64,000 nt of DNA, from NCBI GenBank assembly GCA_041394145.1, contig JAWKIW010000016.1, positions 61,475-125,474 on the forward strand, in the 5' to 3' direction. Origin of the DNA: JAWKIW01 sp041394145. Its GTDB lineage: Bacteria > Actinomycetota > Acidimicrobiia > Acidimicrobiales > Acidimicrobilacustridaceae. Shown here piece by piece: positions 31,227-41,272 of this stretch. A model generated the notes under the pieces. That model saw only the letters and a list, made by a program, of their open reading frames with translations, was not told where the DNA came from and did not search any database. A program made the position numbers and the translations under genes. Numbering within the stretch: the first letter of the stretch is position 1; the number at the start of each line of letters is the position of its first letter.

Positions 31227-32840
31227 ATGGCCGACCAACCGGTGACGGCACCCTCGGCGGCCGACGACGTGGGGCAGGCGCCCGATCGTGCCCCGCTGGT
31301 CCTGGTGGCGCTGATCCTCGTGGCTGCGGTGGCCAACCTCAACCTGGCCGTGGCCAACGTGGCGCTGCCCGACATCGGCCTCGCCTTCGACGCGTCGCAG
31401 ACCGCGCTCGACCTCGTCGCGGTCGGCTACTCGCTGGGCCTGGCCGCCTCGGTCCTGTGGCTCGGCGCCCTCGGCGACCGCTACGGCCGCAAGATGATGC
31501 TGGTCCTGGGCATCGCCCTGTCGGTGCCGGCCTGCCTGCTCGCCGCCTGGGCGCCGTCCATCGAGGTGCTCGTGGCGGCGCGCGTCCTCGGTGGCCTCTC
31601 GGCCGGCATGGCCTTCCCGACCACCCTCGCCCTCATCACCGCCCTGTGGTCGGGGCCGGGCCGCACCCGGGCGATCGCGCTGTGGTCGGGCATCGGCGGC
31701 GCCATCTCCTCGCTCGGGCCGCTGGCGTCGGGCGCGCTGCTCGAGCGGTTCTGGTGGGGATCGGTCTTCCTCATCACGCTGCCGTTGGCCCTGCTGGCCC
31801 TGGTGCTCGCCCTGCGGTTCGTGCCCGCCCACGTCAACGAGACCACCGAACCCGTCGACAACCTCGGCGGCATCCTCTCGGTCCTGCTGGTGGGCGGTGC
31901 GGTGCTGGCCATCAACTTCGCCGCCGTGCCGAACGCCCGCACCGTCGTCGTCGGCTTCGCCATCGTCGCCGTGGCGTCGCTCGTGGCCTTCGTCCTCCGC
32001 CAGCGCCGGGCTCCCAACCCGCTCTACGACCTCCACGTCGCCGGGCGCCGGGTCTTCTGGGTGGCGGCGGTGGCGGGCATCATCGTGTTCGGGTCGCTCA
32101 TGGCCGCCATGTTCGTCGGGCAGCAGTTCCTGCAGAACGTGCTCGGCTACTCGACCCTGAGCTCCGGCCTGGCCATCCTCCCGGCCGCCGTGTGCATGGT
32201 CCTGGTGGCGCCCCGCTCGGCCAAGATCGTCGACGCCCGAGGAGCCCGCTTCACGCTGCTGCTCGGCTACGCCTTCTGCCTGCTCGGCTTCCTCACCATG
32301 CTGCTGCTCTGGAACGACGGCAGCGCCTACTGGGAGGTCGGGCTCGGCTACGCCCTCGTCGGCATCGGGGTGGGCTTCGCCGGCACCCCCGCCTCGCACT
32401 CGCTCACCGGGTCGGTGCCGGTCACCCGGGCCGGCATGGCGTCGGGCACCGCCGACCTCCAGCGCGATCTCGGCGGCGCCGTCATGCAGTCGATCCTCGG
32501 GGCGCTGCTCACCGCCGGCTACGCCTCCGCCTTCGGCAAGCTGATCGCCCAGTCACCCAACGCCGACCAGGTCAGCCAGGACGTGGAGGCGACGCTGCAG
32601 AAGTCCTTCTCCAGCGCCGAGAACCTGGCCCGGCAGTACCCGCAGTACCAGCAGCAGATCATCGCCGCGGCCAGGGAGTCCTTCGTGCAAGGCCAGAAGT
32701 GGGCCTACCTGGCGGGCGCGGTCGCGGTCGTCGGGGGAGCGATCCTGGTGGCCACCTGCTTCCCGGGCAAGGACGACGAGGTCGCCGAGCTGGCGGCCTA
32801 CCAGCGCGAGGACGCCGCCGCATCGGCCGCCCCCTCGTGA
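31227..32840 (+). CDS. MFS drug-efflux-type transporter, DHA2 (14-helix) family
   Basis: 537 residues with about 14 hydrophobic helices. NVALPDIGLAFDASQTAL is motif D1 of the DHA2 family, LGDRYGRKMMLVLG is MFS motif A, and the helix 5 region carries GGAISSLGPLASGAL (motif C-like). A long periplasmic loop (about 440-490, Gln-rich) precedes the last helix. Such proteins use the proton gradient to expel drugs or lipids. ATG 31227 has AGGAG upstream. Its stop overlaps the next gene (GTGA), so the two are coupled. Confidence 0.9.
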   Translation: MADQPVTAPSAADDVGQAPDRAPLVLVALILVAAVANLNLAVANVALPDIGLAFDASQTALDLVAVGYSLGLAASVLWLGALGDRYGRKMMLVLGIALSVPACLLAAWAPSIEVLVAARVLGGLSAGMAFPTTLALITALWSGPGRTRAIALWSGIGGAISSLGPLASGALLERFWWGSVFLITLPLALLALVLALRFVPAHVNETTEPVDNLGGILSVLLVGGAVLAINFAAVPNARTVVVGFAIVAVASLVAFVLRQRRAPNPLYDLHVAGRRVFWVAAVAGIIVFGSLMAAMFVGQQFLQNVLGYSTLSSGLAILPAAVCMVLVAPRSAKIVDARGARFTLLLGYAFCLLGFLTMLLLWNDGSAYWEVGLGYALVGIGVGFAGTPASHSLTGSVPVTRAGMASGTADLQRDLGGAVMQSILGALLTAGYASAFGKLIAQSPNADQVSQDVEATLQKSFSSAENLARQYPQYQQQIIAAARESFVQGQKWAYLAGAVAVVGGAILVATCFPGKDDEVAELAAYQREDAAASAAPS

Positions 32841-33934
32841 GCGACCGGGGGACCGGCGCGGCCCCCGACACGGGCCCCGCCGGGGCGCCGCCGGCGGCCG
32901 GCACGAGCCTCGGCCGGCGCCTCGTGGGCGGCGTGGTGACCTTCGGCGTCGTCATCGCCATCTTCGCCTTCCTCGTCCCCAAGCTCAGCGGGGTAACGCT
33001 CGGCGAGGCAGCCGCCTCCATCACCGCCGCCGGGCTGGCCGTCACCCTGCTGGCGGGGCTGGTCAACCTGACCACCAACTGGCCGCCGATCGTCGTGAGC
33101 CTGCCGGGGCTGCGCGTCCCCCAGGCCGGGGTCGCCAACCTCACCAGCTCGGCCGTGTCCAACACCGTGCCCGAGGGCGGTGCCGTGGCCACCGGCCTCA
33201 CCTACGCCATCTTCCACTCCTGGGGCTTCGGGGTGCGCCCGGTCACCGTGAGCATCCTCACGACGGGGGTCTGGACCAACCTGGTGCGCTACTCGCTGTT
33301 CGCGGTGTCGTTGCTGGTGGTGGCCCTCGGTACGGCGCAGGCCGCGCGATGGCTCTCGGTGGCGGCCATCGTCGTGGTGGCCATGGCGGGTGTCGTCGTC
33401 GTGTTCGTGCTCGGACTGCGCTCGGAGACCTTCACCGTCCGGCTCGGCCACCTCGTCGAGCGCGTCGTCCACCCCGCGCAGCGCCTCGTGCGGCGGGGGC
33501 CGTCGGATCTCACCGGCGCGCTGGTGCGCTTCCGGTCGGACCTCGTCGGTCTGGTCACCGACCGCTGGGGGCGCCTCACGGCCTGGATGGCGCTGAGCCA
33601 GGTCACGATGGCGCTGGTGCTGGTCGTGGCGCTGCGGGCGGCGGGCATCGGCGCCGACGAGGTGGGCGTCGCCCTGGCGTTCGTGGCCTACACCGGGGCC
33701 TCGCTGGCCGCGCTGGTGATCCCCACGCCGGGCGGTCTCGGCGTGGTCGAAGCTGCCTACCTCGCCATCCTGACCCCGTTCGTGCCCGCCGACCAGCAGG
33801 CCCAGCTGCTGGCGGCCATCGTCATGTTCCGGGCCGCGACCTGGCTGCTGCCGATCCCGCTCGGCGCGGGCACCTACCTGTTCTGGCGGCTCAACCGCAG
33901 CTGGCGGGTGACGCCGGCGGCGGCCACCACCTGA
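32837..33934 (+). CDS. UPF0104/AglD-like flippase-fold membrane protein
   Basis: 365 residues, seven or eight transmembrane helices. It shows the lysylphosphatidylglycerol-synthase TM-region pattern: NLTTNWPPIVVSLPGL, SAVSNTVPEGGAVATGLTYAI and the C-terminal VIPTPGGLGVVEAAYLAILTPFVP, whose PxPGGxGxxE motif is diagnostic. The family contains lipid flippase or polyprenyl-lipid-related membrane proteins. GTG 32837 overlaps the transporter stop by four bases, so the pair is likely to act in the same export or envelope-lipid process (inference). Confidence 0.82.
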   Translation: MSDRGTGAAPDTGPAGAPPAAGTSLGRRLVGGVVTFGVVIAIFAFLVPKLSGVTLGEAAASITAAGLAVTLLAGLVNLTTNWPPIVVSLPGLRVPQAGVANLTSSAVSNTVPEGGAVATGLTYAIFHSWGFGVRPVTVSILTTGVWTNLVRYSLFAVSLLVVALGTAQAARWLSVAAIVVVAMAGVVVVFVLGLRSETFTVRLGHLVERVVHPAQRLVRRGPSDLTGALVRFRSDLVGLVTDRWGRLTAWMALSQVTMALVLVVALRAAGIGADEVGVALAFVAYTGASLAALVIPTPGGLGVVEAAYLAILTPFVPADQQAQLLAAIVMFRAATWLLPIPLGAGTYLFWRLNRSWRVTPAAATT

Positions 33935-33948
33935 CCCGTCCCGCGGGT

Positions 33949-33974
33949 CCGCGGCGGCGTCGGGTTCGCCGCGG
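33949..33974. terminator. GC-rich hairpin between convergent genes
   Basis: CCGCGGCG (33949-33956) pairs with CGCCGCGG (33967-33974) around a 10-base loop, 15 bases after the flippase-like gene stop and 50 bases from the convergent VOC stop. No T-run. Confidence 0.4.
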
Positions 33975-34024
33975 CGCAGTGCGAGCGGTGGCCGGCCCGC
34001 CGGCCGCCCGCACCCCGGTCGTGG

Positions 34025-34486
34025 TCAGCCGCCCATGAGGCGGTCGAGGTTGGCTCTCGCGGTGTCGTGCACCAGCTCCACCAGCACGCCGTCGGGGTCG
34101 CGCACCACGGCCATGGCGACGCCGTGCGCGCTGACGCGACGGGGCTCGCCGCCGAGGCCGAGGTCGTCGAGGCGGGTGAGGGTGGCGTCGACGTCGGTGA
34201 GCACCGACAGCAGCAGGAACCCGGCGGGCCGGGGGTGCACCGGCGGGGGCGCGGCAGCGGGCGTCGCGCCGTCGACGCCGACCAGCTCGACCACCCCGGC
34301 GTCGGGCCGGGCCGGGTCGCCGAGGAACACGGCGCGCAGCCGGGTCGACGACACGTCGAACAGCGTGGGCCAGTCGCCGTCGAAGTGCTCGTCCATGAGC
34401 ACGGCGAGGCCGATCCCGTCGCGCCAGAAGCGCAGGCTGGTGTCGAGGTCGCGCACGACGATCCCCGAGTGGTGCACGACGGCCAT
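34025..34486 (-). CDS. Single VOC-fold (glyoxalase-like) dioxygenase/lyase
   Basis: 153 residues, one VOC domain pair: VHHSGIVVRDLDTSLRFWRDGIGL at the start (metal-ligand His about residue 6), FLLLSVLTDVDATLTRLDDLG in the second half, and AMAVVRDPDGVLVELVHD, whose VELVH holds the family's Glu. Related sequences are methylmalonyl-CoA-epimerase or lactoylglutathione-lyase-like; the substrate is unknown. ATG 34486 has AGAGGGGA upstream. Confidence 0.85.
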   Translation of the reverse strand: MAVVHHSGIVVRDLDTSLRFWRDGIGLAVLMDEHFDGDWPTLFDVSSTRLRAVFLGDPARPDAGVVELVGVDGATPAAAPPPVHPRPAGFLLLSVLTDVDATLTRLDDLGLGGEPRRVSAHGVAMAVVRDPDGVLVELVHDTARANLDRLMGG

Positions 34487-34655
34487 CGACGTCCCCTCTC
34501 GTCGAGCCCGCTGGGCCGGGCCCGCCCGGCACGGTAGCGCCGACGGTCGGCGCCGCCGCCCCTCGATGCGTGGCGACCGCCGCGCCGGGACGGGGCCGCT
34601 CCCCGACGTCGGCCCGGGGCGCGGCCGGCCCTCGCGGGCCGACGGCCGACGGCGG

Positions 34656-36313
34656 TCAGCCGTCCCCGAGGTCGGCTCGCAGCGAGGCCAGCAGCCCGGC
34701 GGCGCCGTCGGCGTCGGCGGCGGTGCCGTAGACGTGGAAGTCGGGCCGCACCAGCGCGACGGCCACCGCGTGCCGGGCGAACCAGGTGTCGTAGGCGCCG
34801 TCGAGGTCGTCGAGCTCGCCACCGTCGCCGACGGTCACGATGCGACCGCCGATGTCGGCGAACCACGCGCGGTCGCCGCCATCGGGCGGGACCGCGCCGG
34901 AACGAGCGACGAGCCACCAGCCGGTGCCGCAGACGTCGTCGAAGCGGCCCCGATGCGCCCCCCGGGCCACCCGCCCCTGCACGAACAGCTGGCCGCCGGC
35001 CGGCGTGTCGGTGCGGACCACGCCGTGGTCGATGCCGGGCACCGGGGGCACCTCCGACAGGGTCCCGGGGACGACCTGGGCCGTCATGGCGGCGTCGCGG
35101 GCGGCCGCCTCGGCCGGGTCCGGGACGCAGATGACCTTGCCGAGGTCGATGGCGAACTGCACCAGCGCCTGCATGTTCGGGGCGCGCTCGGCGTCGTAGG
35201 TGTCGAGCAGGGCGACGGAGGCACGGCCGCGCAGCACCAGGTCGAGCTTCCAGGCGAGGTTGGCGGCGTCACGCAGGCCGGCGCACATGCCCTGCCCGGC
35301 GAACGGCGGCGTCTGGTGGGCGGCGTCCCCGGCCAGCAGGATCCGGCCGTCGTGCCACCGCTCCACCCACCGGGCCTGGAACCGGTACACGGCGTGGCGC
35401 TCGAGCGTGGCGTTGCCGGGGTGCACGTCCCACGGCGCCAGCAGCCGCCAGGCGGTGGCCTCGGCGTGGAGCTCGTCGAGGGGCTCGCCGGGCAGGCGCA
35501 TGAACTCCCAGCGCCGACGGCCGGGTCCGCCCGACACCAGCGTGGTGGGGCGGGCCGGATCGCAGATCTGCAGGTTGACCGGATCGAACACCCGGGGCTC
35601 GTCGAGCACGACGTCGACGACCAGCCAGTCGTAGAAGTAGCCGAGGTCGCGCACCGGCGGGTCGAGCAGGGTGCGCACGGTCGAGCCGGCACCGTCGGCG
35701 CCCACCACGAAGCGGGCCCGCAGCGCGGACTCGTCGCCGGCGGGCGTGAGCGGGGGCGGCCTGCCGGCGCCGGCGTCCACCGCCTCGACGGGGCGATGGT
35801 GCACGGTGACGCCCTCGCCGTCCTGGGTCAGACCGACGACCTCGACGCCGCGGCGGACCTCCACGCCGGGCAGGGAGCGGGCGCGCCGGTCGAGCCGAGC
35901 CTCCAGGGCCGGCTGGTTGAACATCGACGACTCGGGCCAGCCGGACAGGCCGGCGCCGATGCGGCCGAACCGCAGCAGCACCTCGCCCGCGGCGTTGCGC
36001 CACTCGTACACCTCGGCGGGCTCGCTGATGCGGGCCAGGTCGTCGCCGAGCCCACAGGCCTGCAGGATCCGAGCGGTCTCGTGGTCGAAGTGCACGGCCC
36101 GCGGCAGCGGGTAGGGCGTGGGCCACCGCTCCAGGACGACCACCCGGTGCCCGTGGCCGGCCAGCAGGATGGCGGCGCGGCGCCCACCGGGCCGTAGCCG
36201 ACGATCGCCACATCCGCATCGACGGGCGGGGGGGTCCGGTCGGGCCCGTCACCGTCGACGGCGGGCGCTCGGGTCGGCTCGGAGGTGGTCGCCTTCGGCG
36301 GTGCCGCAGCCAC
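34656..36313 (-). CDS. FAD-dependent aromatic hydroxylase (MhpA-like), one frameshift
   Basis: The N-terminus from GTG 36313 reads to the dinucleotide fold DADVAIVGYGPVG. The frame then breaks near 36174-36190, and the rest (AILLAGHGHRVVVLERW onwards) continues in another frame to 34656; one missing base explains it. The corrected length is about 552 residues. Motifs: RAVHFDHETARILQACGL, RFVVGADGAGSTVR (DG fingerprint), GRILLAGDAAHQTPPFAGQG (GD motif) and a thioredoxin-like C-terminal domain typical of MhpA/PheA hydroxylases. It adds hydroxyl to phenolic or phenylpropanoid substrates using NAD(P)H and O2; substrate unknown. Confidence 0.85.
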
Positions 36314-36319
36314 ACGCCA

Positions 36320-36360
36320 CCGTACCGTCCCACAGTAGTTGTTGCAACGAAGAAATTGCC
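36320..36360 (-). promoter_or_regulatory. AT-richer promoter region of the FAD hydroxylase with palindrome GTTGCAAC
   Basis: An unusually AT-rich island for this genome lies just upstream of the hydroxylase start. It contains the perfect palindrome GTTGCAAC (36341-36348) and TACTGT on the minus strand as a possible -10 box. Candidate operator for a catabolic regulator. Confidence 0.35.
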
Positions 36361-36454
36361 GGTCGACGGCGTCGCGGGCGCAGCCCGCGGTCGGGGGCCG
36401 GCGAGCCGGCGGCCGATGCGATGATCGGTCGGTGGGCCTGGCATGGTGGCGGGC

Positions 36455-37050
36455 ATGGGTCGGCTCGTCGATCGCTTCGTCGCCCGGGAGCGGCGCACCG
36501 ACGCGCTGCTGCCCGCCGACCGGTTCGCCGCGCCCCGGCCCGTCGGGCGCTGCGCCGGGGCGCGCTCGGTCGGGCCGTGGCCATGGCCGGCGCGGTGGCG
36601 CTGGTGGTCCTGCTCGGCTGGGGCGCGGGCGGGACCGCGGCGTTCGTCGCCGGTCTGGTGGCGTCGGCGGCCGTGGTCGGCGGGACGGGCCTGTGGGTGT
36701 GGGCGGCGGCGGACCTGGCTCGGATCGAGCGCTCGTCCACGGCGGGGGTCCCGGCCGTCGATGACGGGCGTCGGCCGCCCGGGCCGCCAGCGGTGCCGGG
36801 TCACCGCCCGACGGGGAGTGACCGCGTCGCGTGCGCAGTCCGCCACATCGCGCTGTCGAGGTGGGCCGTCCGGCGTCGGTGTGGAAGGGTGTCGGCGGCG
36901 GGCCGTCCCCGTGGAGGGAGGGGCGGGCGCCCATCCTGCGAGGAGCTCGACCATGCGCGCCGTTCCGACCCGCGCCCGTCGTCCGGTCGTCGCCGCGGCC
37001 CTGGCCGTGGCCGCAGCGGCCGTGGTCGTGGCGGCCTGCTCCACCGGTGA
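36455..37050 (+). CDS. Hypothetical two-helix membrane protein, one frameshift, end uncertain
   Basis: ATG 36455 opens MGRLVDRFVARERRTDALLP. The frame shifts at GGG 36545-36547, where one more G restores PVGALRRGALGRAVAMAG, and two hydrophobic helices follow (AVALVVLLGWGAGGTAAFVAGL and ASAAVVGGTGLWVWAAADLA). The open frame then runs on to 37050, overlapping the next gene start at 36953, so its last third is doubtful and the true end is probably nearer 36850. No family recognised. Confidence 0.35.
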
Positions 37051-38071
37051 GCGGGCCGACACCACGGCGGGCAGCACCGCCTCGTCGGCGGCACCGCCGG
37101 GGTCGTCCGCAGCCGGCGGCGCCACCGATGCCGCGCCGGCCGCCTCGGTGGCGACCGGGGCACCGGTGCCGTCGCCGGGCTGTGGGACCTCGACGGTGGG
37201 GGCCATGGAGAAGCAGCGCCAGGAGGTCGCCGCCGGCGGGCCCGACCGGTGGTTCCTGCTGACGGTCCCGCCCGCCCACGACGGCAGGACGCCGCTGCCG
37301 CTCGTGCTCGACCTCCACGGCCTCATGGAGGGTGCCCAGATCCACACCGCGATGTCGGGCTTCAGCGAGCTGGCCACCAAGGAGGGCTTCGTGGTGGCGT
37401 TCCCGAACGGCACGGGCAACCCCGTGCACTGGAACGCCAACCTCGAGGAGCCCAACGCCGACCTGGCGTACTTCGACGCCCTGCTCGACCAGCTCGGCCG
37501 TCAGCTGTGCATCGACACGTCGCGCGTCTACAGCACCGGGCTGTCCTACGGGGCCATCATGACCTCGACGCTCGCCTGCGTCCGGACCGACAAGCTGGCG
37601 GCCGTGGCCCCGGTCGACGGCGTGCAGCTGCCGCCGGGCTGCAACCCGTCGGCGAAGATGCCGATGCTGGCCATGCACGGCACAGCCGATCCGCTGCTGC
37701 CGTTCAACGGTGGCGTGGGGGGCGCGGTCGCCGGCCTGCTGCAGGGACAGCTCGCCGAGACGTCGCCCCCGACGACCGCGCCCTACGACCTGAACGGCGA
37801 GGGCTACCCGAAGAACGTGGCCGGCTGGGCGGCCGAGAACGGTTGCGACCCCACGCCGAAGGACACGAACGTGACCCCCGAGGTCGTCCGGCGGGTCTAC
37901 TCGTGCCCGGCGGGCGGCGACGTCGAGTTCTGGATCACCCTCGGCGGTGGCCACACCTGGCCGGGCAGCGAGTTCTCCCGGTCGATCGGCAACCTGGTCG
38001 GCCCGACGACCTTCGACTACGACGCCTCCAAGACGGCGTGGGAGTTCTTCCGTCGGTTCCAGCGCACCTGA
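36953..38071 (+). CDS. Secreted lipoprotein esterase, PHB-depolymerase/LpqC-like
   Basis: 372 residues. Signal peptide with lipobox VVAAC, then a Ser/Thr/Ala/Gly linker (about 28-75). The alpha/beta-hydrolase domain contains LPLVLDLHGLMEGAQ, the nucleophile elbow GLSYGAIM, MLAMHGTADPLLPF (acid) and GGGHTWPG (His). This is the polyhydroxybutyrate depolymerase/feruloyl esterase/LpqC superfamily, which cleaves extracellular polyester or acyl-ester bonds. ATG 36953 has GCGAGGAG upstream. Confidence 0.9.
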   Translation: MRAVPTRARRPVVAAALAVAAAAVVVAACSTGERADTTAGSTASSAAPPGSSAAGGATDAAPAASVATGAPVPSPGCGTSTVGAMEKQRQEVAAGGPDRWFLLTVPPAHDGRTPLPLVLDLHGLMEGAQIHTAMSGFSELATKEGFVVAFPNGTGNPVHWNANLEEPNADLAYFDALLDQLGRQLCIDTSRVYSTGLSYGAIMTSTLACVRTDKLAAVAPVDGVQLPPGCNPSAKMPMLAMHGTADPLLPFNGGVGGAVAGLLQGQLAETSPPTTAPYDLNGEGYPKNVAGWAAENGCDPTPKDTNVTPEVVRRVYSCPAGGDVEFWITLGGGHTWPGSEFSRSIGNLVGPTTFDYDASKTAWEFFRRFQRT

Positions 38072-38149
38072 GGCGGCGGTGCCCGACCACGGAGCGCCGC
38101 GCCGGGACTCGTCGATCGGCACGGACCCACCGCCCGGTCGCGGCCCCTC

Positions 38150-38155
38150 TACCAT
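38150..38155 (+). promoter_or_regulatory. Leaderless -10 box (TACCAT)
   Basis: TACCAT, seven bases, then ATG 38163, without a Shine-Dalgarno. Confidence 0.5.
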
Positions 38156-38162
38156 CGCCACG

Positions 38163-39560
38163 ATGGACCGGGACCTGGCCGCTGCGCTGGTCGACGCCGC
38201 CCCGGTGGGGATCCTCGTGGTCGACGCCACCGGGACCATCACCTTCGCCTCGCCCAGCGTCGACGACCTCACCGGCTACGGCTTCGCCGACGTCGTGGGC
38301 ACCAGCATCCTGTCCTACCTCCCCGAAGCGGGGATCGCCGGCCTCGTCGAGTCCGTCGACTACGTCACCACCTACACCGATGCGGTCATGGGGCCCACCT
38401 CGCTCGGCTTCGTGCACGCCGACGGCGAGCTGCGCGTGCTGGAGGTCTACGCCACCAACCGCTTCGACGACCCCCACATCGCCGGGCTGGTGGTGGCGGT
38501 GCGCGACCAGACCTTCCAGTACCGCATCAACGAGGCGCTGGCGTCCTACACCGATGGCGGCGAGCTCGAGGACGCGCTGCACATCGTGTGCGCCGCCATG
38601 GTCGGGCTGCCCCTGCGGGCCCGGGCGGCCATCGTCGACGCCGACGGGCGTCGGCTCTCGGGGATCGACCTGCCGGCGCCGCTCCTGGGGCGGGCTCCCG
38701 CCGGGGCCCCGCCCCGGCCGTGGGAGGCGGCCCTGGCCGGCGGCGAGGCCGTGTGCCCGGGTGACCTGCGGGCCTACGACGCCGACCTGCAGCGGGCCGC
38801 CGCCGACGCCGGCTTCGCCACGGTGTGGGCCGTCCCGCTGGCTGCACCGGCGGCGACCGGTGGGCAGCCGCTGGGCTGCTTCGTGCTCGGGCGCGTCGAG
38901 GCGCTCGAGCCCAGCGTGAACGAGCGCTACACCTTGGCGACGGCGGTGCGCAGCGCGTCGCTGCTCGTCGAGCGCCACGACCTCGTGACGCGGCTGGGCG
39001 CCGCCGCCCGCACCGACGCGCTCACCGGCCTGGCCAACCGCGACCACCTGCTGCGACCGCGCGAGGTGGGCGCGCCCACCTCGGGCGACGACGACGGCGC
39101 GCGGGCGCTGGCGGTGCTGTACATCGACCTCGACGGGTTCAAGCCGGTCAACGACGGGCTCGGCCACGCCGCCGGCGACGCCGTGCTGCAGGAGGTGGCC
39201 CGCCGCCTCGCCGCCGTCACCCGCCGCGGCGACGAGCTCGGCCGCGTCGGTGGTGACGAGTTCGTGATGCTGTGCTGGGACCTCGACGACCCCGACGAGC
39301 TCGCCGGCGTCGCCGAGCGGCTCGTGACGAGGCTCGCCACGCCCATCGCGATCCCCGACGACGGCGAGCCGTCGGGCGGCGCCGACACCCACGCCGGTCG
39401 CACCGTGACGATCGGCGCCAGCGTGGGAGCGGCGCTGACCCGTCTCGGCGGGACCGGTCGATCGTTCACCGACGACCTCGACGACGCCCTGCGCCGCGCC
39501 GACGAGGCCCTCTACGACGCCAAGCGGGCCGGGCGAGGTCGCTGGCGGCTCGCGCCCTAG
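38163..39560 (+). CDS. PAS-GAF-GGDEF diguanylate cyclase
   Basis: 465 residues, no membrane helix, so cytoplasmic. PAS domain (about 5-120: PVGILVVDATGTITFASPSVDDLTGY), a GAF-like domain (about 130-285) and a GGDEF domain (about 295-465) with DALTGLANRDHLL, YIDLDGFKPVNDGLGHAAGD and RVGGDEF. RRGD five residues before GGDEF fits the inhibitory site. It makes c-di-GMP; the PAS ligand is unknown. It is followed by a second, related cyclase gene. Confidence 0.9.
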   Translation: MDRDLAAALVDAAPVGILVVDATGTITFASPSVDDLTGYGFADVVGTSILSYLPEAGIAGLVESVDYVTTYTDAVMGPTSLGFVHADGELRVLEVYATNRFDDPHIAGLVVAVRDQTFQYRINEALASYTDGGELEDALHIVCAAMVGLPLRARAAIVDADGRRLSGIDLPAPLLGRAPAGAPPRPWEAALAGGEAVCPGDLRAYDADLQRAAADAGFATVWAVPLAAPAATGGQPLGCFVLGRVEALEPSVNERYTLATAVRSASLLVERHDLVTRLGAAARTDALTGLANRDHLLRPREVGAPTSGDDDGARALAVLYIDLDGFKPVNDGLGHAAGDAVLQEVARRLAAVTRRGDELGRVGGDEFVMLCWDLDDPDELAGVAERLVTRLATPIAIPDDGEPSGGADTHAGRTVTIGASVGAALTRLGGTGRSFTDDLDDALRRADEALYDAKRAGRGRWRLAP

Positions 39561-39803
39561 GACGCCGGCCTGGGACGTGCGGCCCCTGGTGTCGTGGATC
39601 GTCAGCGAGTACGAGCCCGCCGTCGCGTGGGCGGCGGGCCCGGCGCCGACGCGGCCGAGCCGGGGGGCAGCCAGGTCGACCTGTACGGCTCGGCCGACCG
39701 GGGCGGTCCGGCCCACCGGCGAAGCTCTGTCCGCGCCTGCGCCCGCCGGCGTCGACCTCGGCGCCCGCCGGTGTCGGGTCGGGCCATCGGGCACAATCGC
39801 GCC

Positions 39804-41229
39804 ATGGCCGACCCCGTGCCCCGGTGCCCGACGACGCCGCGTCGCCGCCCCCGGCCTCCGTCGACCCCGTCGCCGAGGCCGACCCGCCGGCCGGCCTGAC
39901 GAGCGAGGGGTTCACCCGGATCCTCGACGTGGCGCCGCACGTGACGCTGCTCATCGACGCCGAGCTGCGGGTGCGGCGGGCCAGCGCCGCCGCCGAGGTG
40001 CTGTTCGGCCGCCCGGTCGGCGAGCTGGTGGGCACCAGCATCGCCGACCACATCGTGGCGTCCGATCTGCAGGTGGTGGCCGAGGCCATCGCCTACGTCC
40101 ACGACACCGGCACCTACGGCCGCCCGCTGGAGTTCCGCGTCGTGCGGGGCGACGGGTCGGCGCGCTCGGTGGAGGGCATCGCCCGCAACCTGCTCGACGA
40201 TCCCGACGTGCGGGCCTACGTCGCCGTGGTGCGCGACATCACCGATCGCCACCTCATCGACCGGGTGCTGGACGCCGTGATGGACAACGCCGTGGTCGAG
40301 GAGACCCTGGCGCTCATCGCCGACCTGGCCGGCGAGCAGCTGGGTGCGGCGGAGGTGGCCATCGCCTTCGATCTCGACACCTCGCGCGGGACCGAGGTCG
40401 TCGCCCACGGACCGAACGCCGGGCTGTGGCCGACCCGCCTCGACGAGCCCCCGTGGTCGCTGGCTCGCGCCGACGTCGAGGCCGACGTGCGGGAGGTGGC
40501 GTCGCTGCCGCCGCGGCTGGCGTCGGCAGCGCTGGCCGTGGATCGGGCGGGGTGGCTGGTGGCCCCCATCCACCGTCGGGCCACGGGGGAGCGACTCGGC
40601 CTGCTCGGCGCCTGGTTCTCCTCGCCGGGCAGGCTCTCCCGGCGGGCCACCAGGCTCTGGGCCGCCTCGTCGACCTGGCCGCCTTCGCGCTCGAGCGGTG
40701 GCGCTACGACCAGCTGCTGCTGCACGCCGCCCGCCACGACCAGCTCACCGACCTGCCCAACCGGGAGCAGTTCTTCGGTCGGCTGCGGTCGTCGCTGGGC
40801 CGGGCCGGCGACCAGCACCCGGTGGCGGTCCTGTACCTCGACCTCGACGGCTTCAAGGCCGTCAACGACACGCACGGCCACGGCGTCGGCGACCGGCTCC
40901 TCGAGATCGTCGCCCACCGACTGCAGGGCTCGGTGCGCAGCGGCGACCTGATCGCCCGCCTCGGTGGCGACGAGTTCGCGGTGGTGTGCCCCGGCATCGC
41001 CGACGCCGGTGAGGCCGGCGACCTCGCCGATCGCCTCATCGCCGCCGTGGAGGAGCCGGTCGTGGTGGGTGCGCTGCGGCTGGCGGTCGGCGCCAGCGTC
41101 GGCATCGCCCTGGGTCAGGCCGGCGAGGACCCCGACGCCGTGCTGCACCGTGCCGACGCCGCCCTGTACGCGGTGAAGCGCTCGGGCCGCGGTGCCTGGC
41201 GCCTCGCCGGCGACATCGAGCCGGCCTGA
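39804..41229 (+). CDS. PAS-GAF-GGDEF diguanylate cyclase, two frameshifts
   Basis: ATG 39804 (MADPVP) is preceded by CACAAT and six bases, a leaderless-like arrangement. The frame breaks at CCCC 39819-39822 (one more C gives VPPVPDDAASPPPASVD) and again near 40647 (one more C gives RRAHQALGRLVDLAAF). The corrected length is about 475 residues. Domains: PAS (about 30-150: DVAPHVTLLIDAELRVRRAS), GAF-like (about 155-300) and GGDEF (about 315-470: DQLTDLPNREQFF, YLDLDGFKAVNDTHGHGVGD, RLGGDEF, with RSGD as inhibitory site). It is clearly a paralogue of the cyclase just upstream. Confidence 0.85.
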
Positions 41230-41272
41230 CGCCGGTCACCCGGGCACCGGCCGGCGCCGTCGGCGGCTGCGG

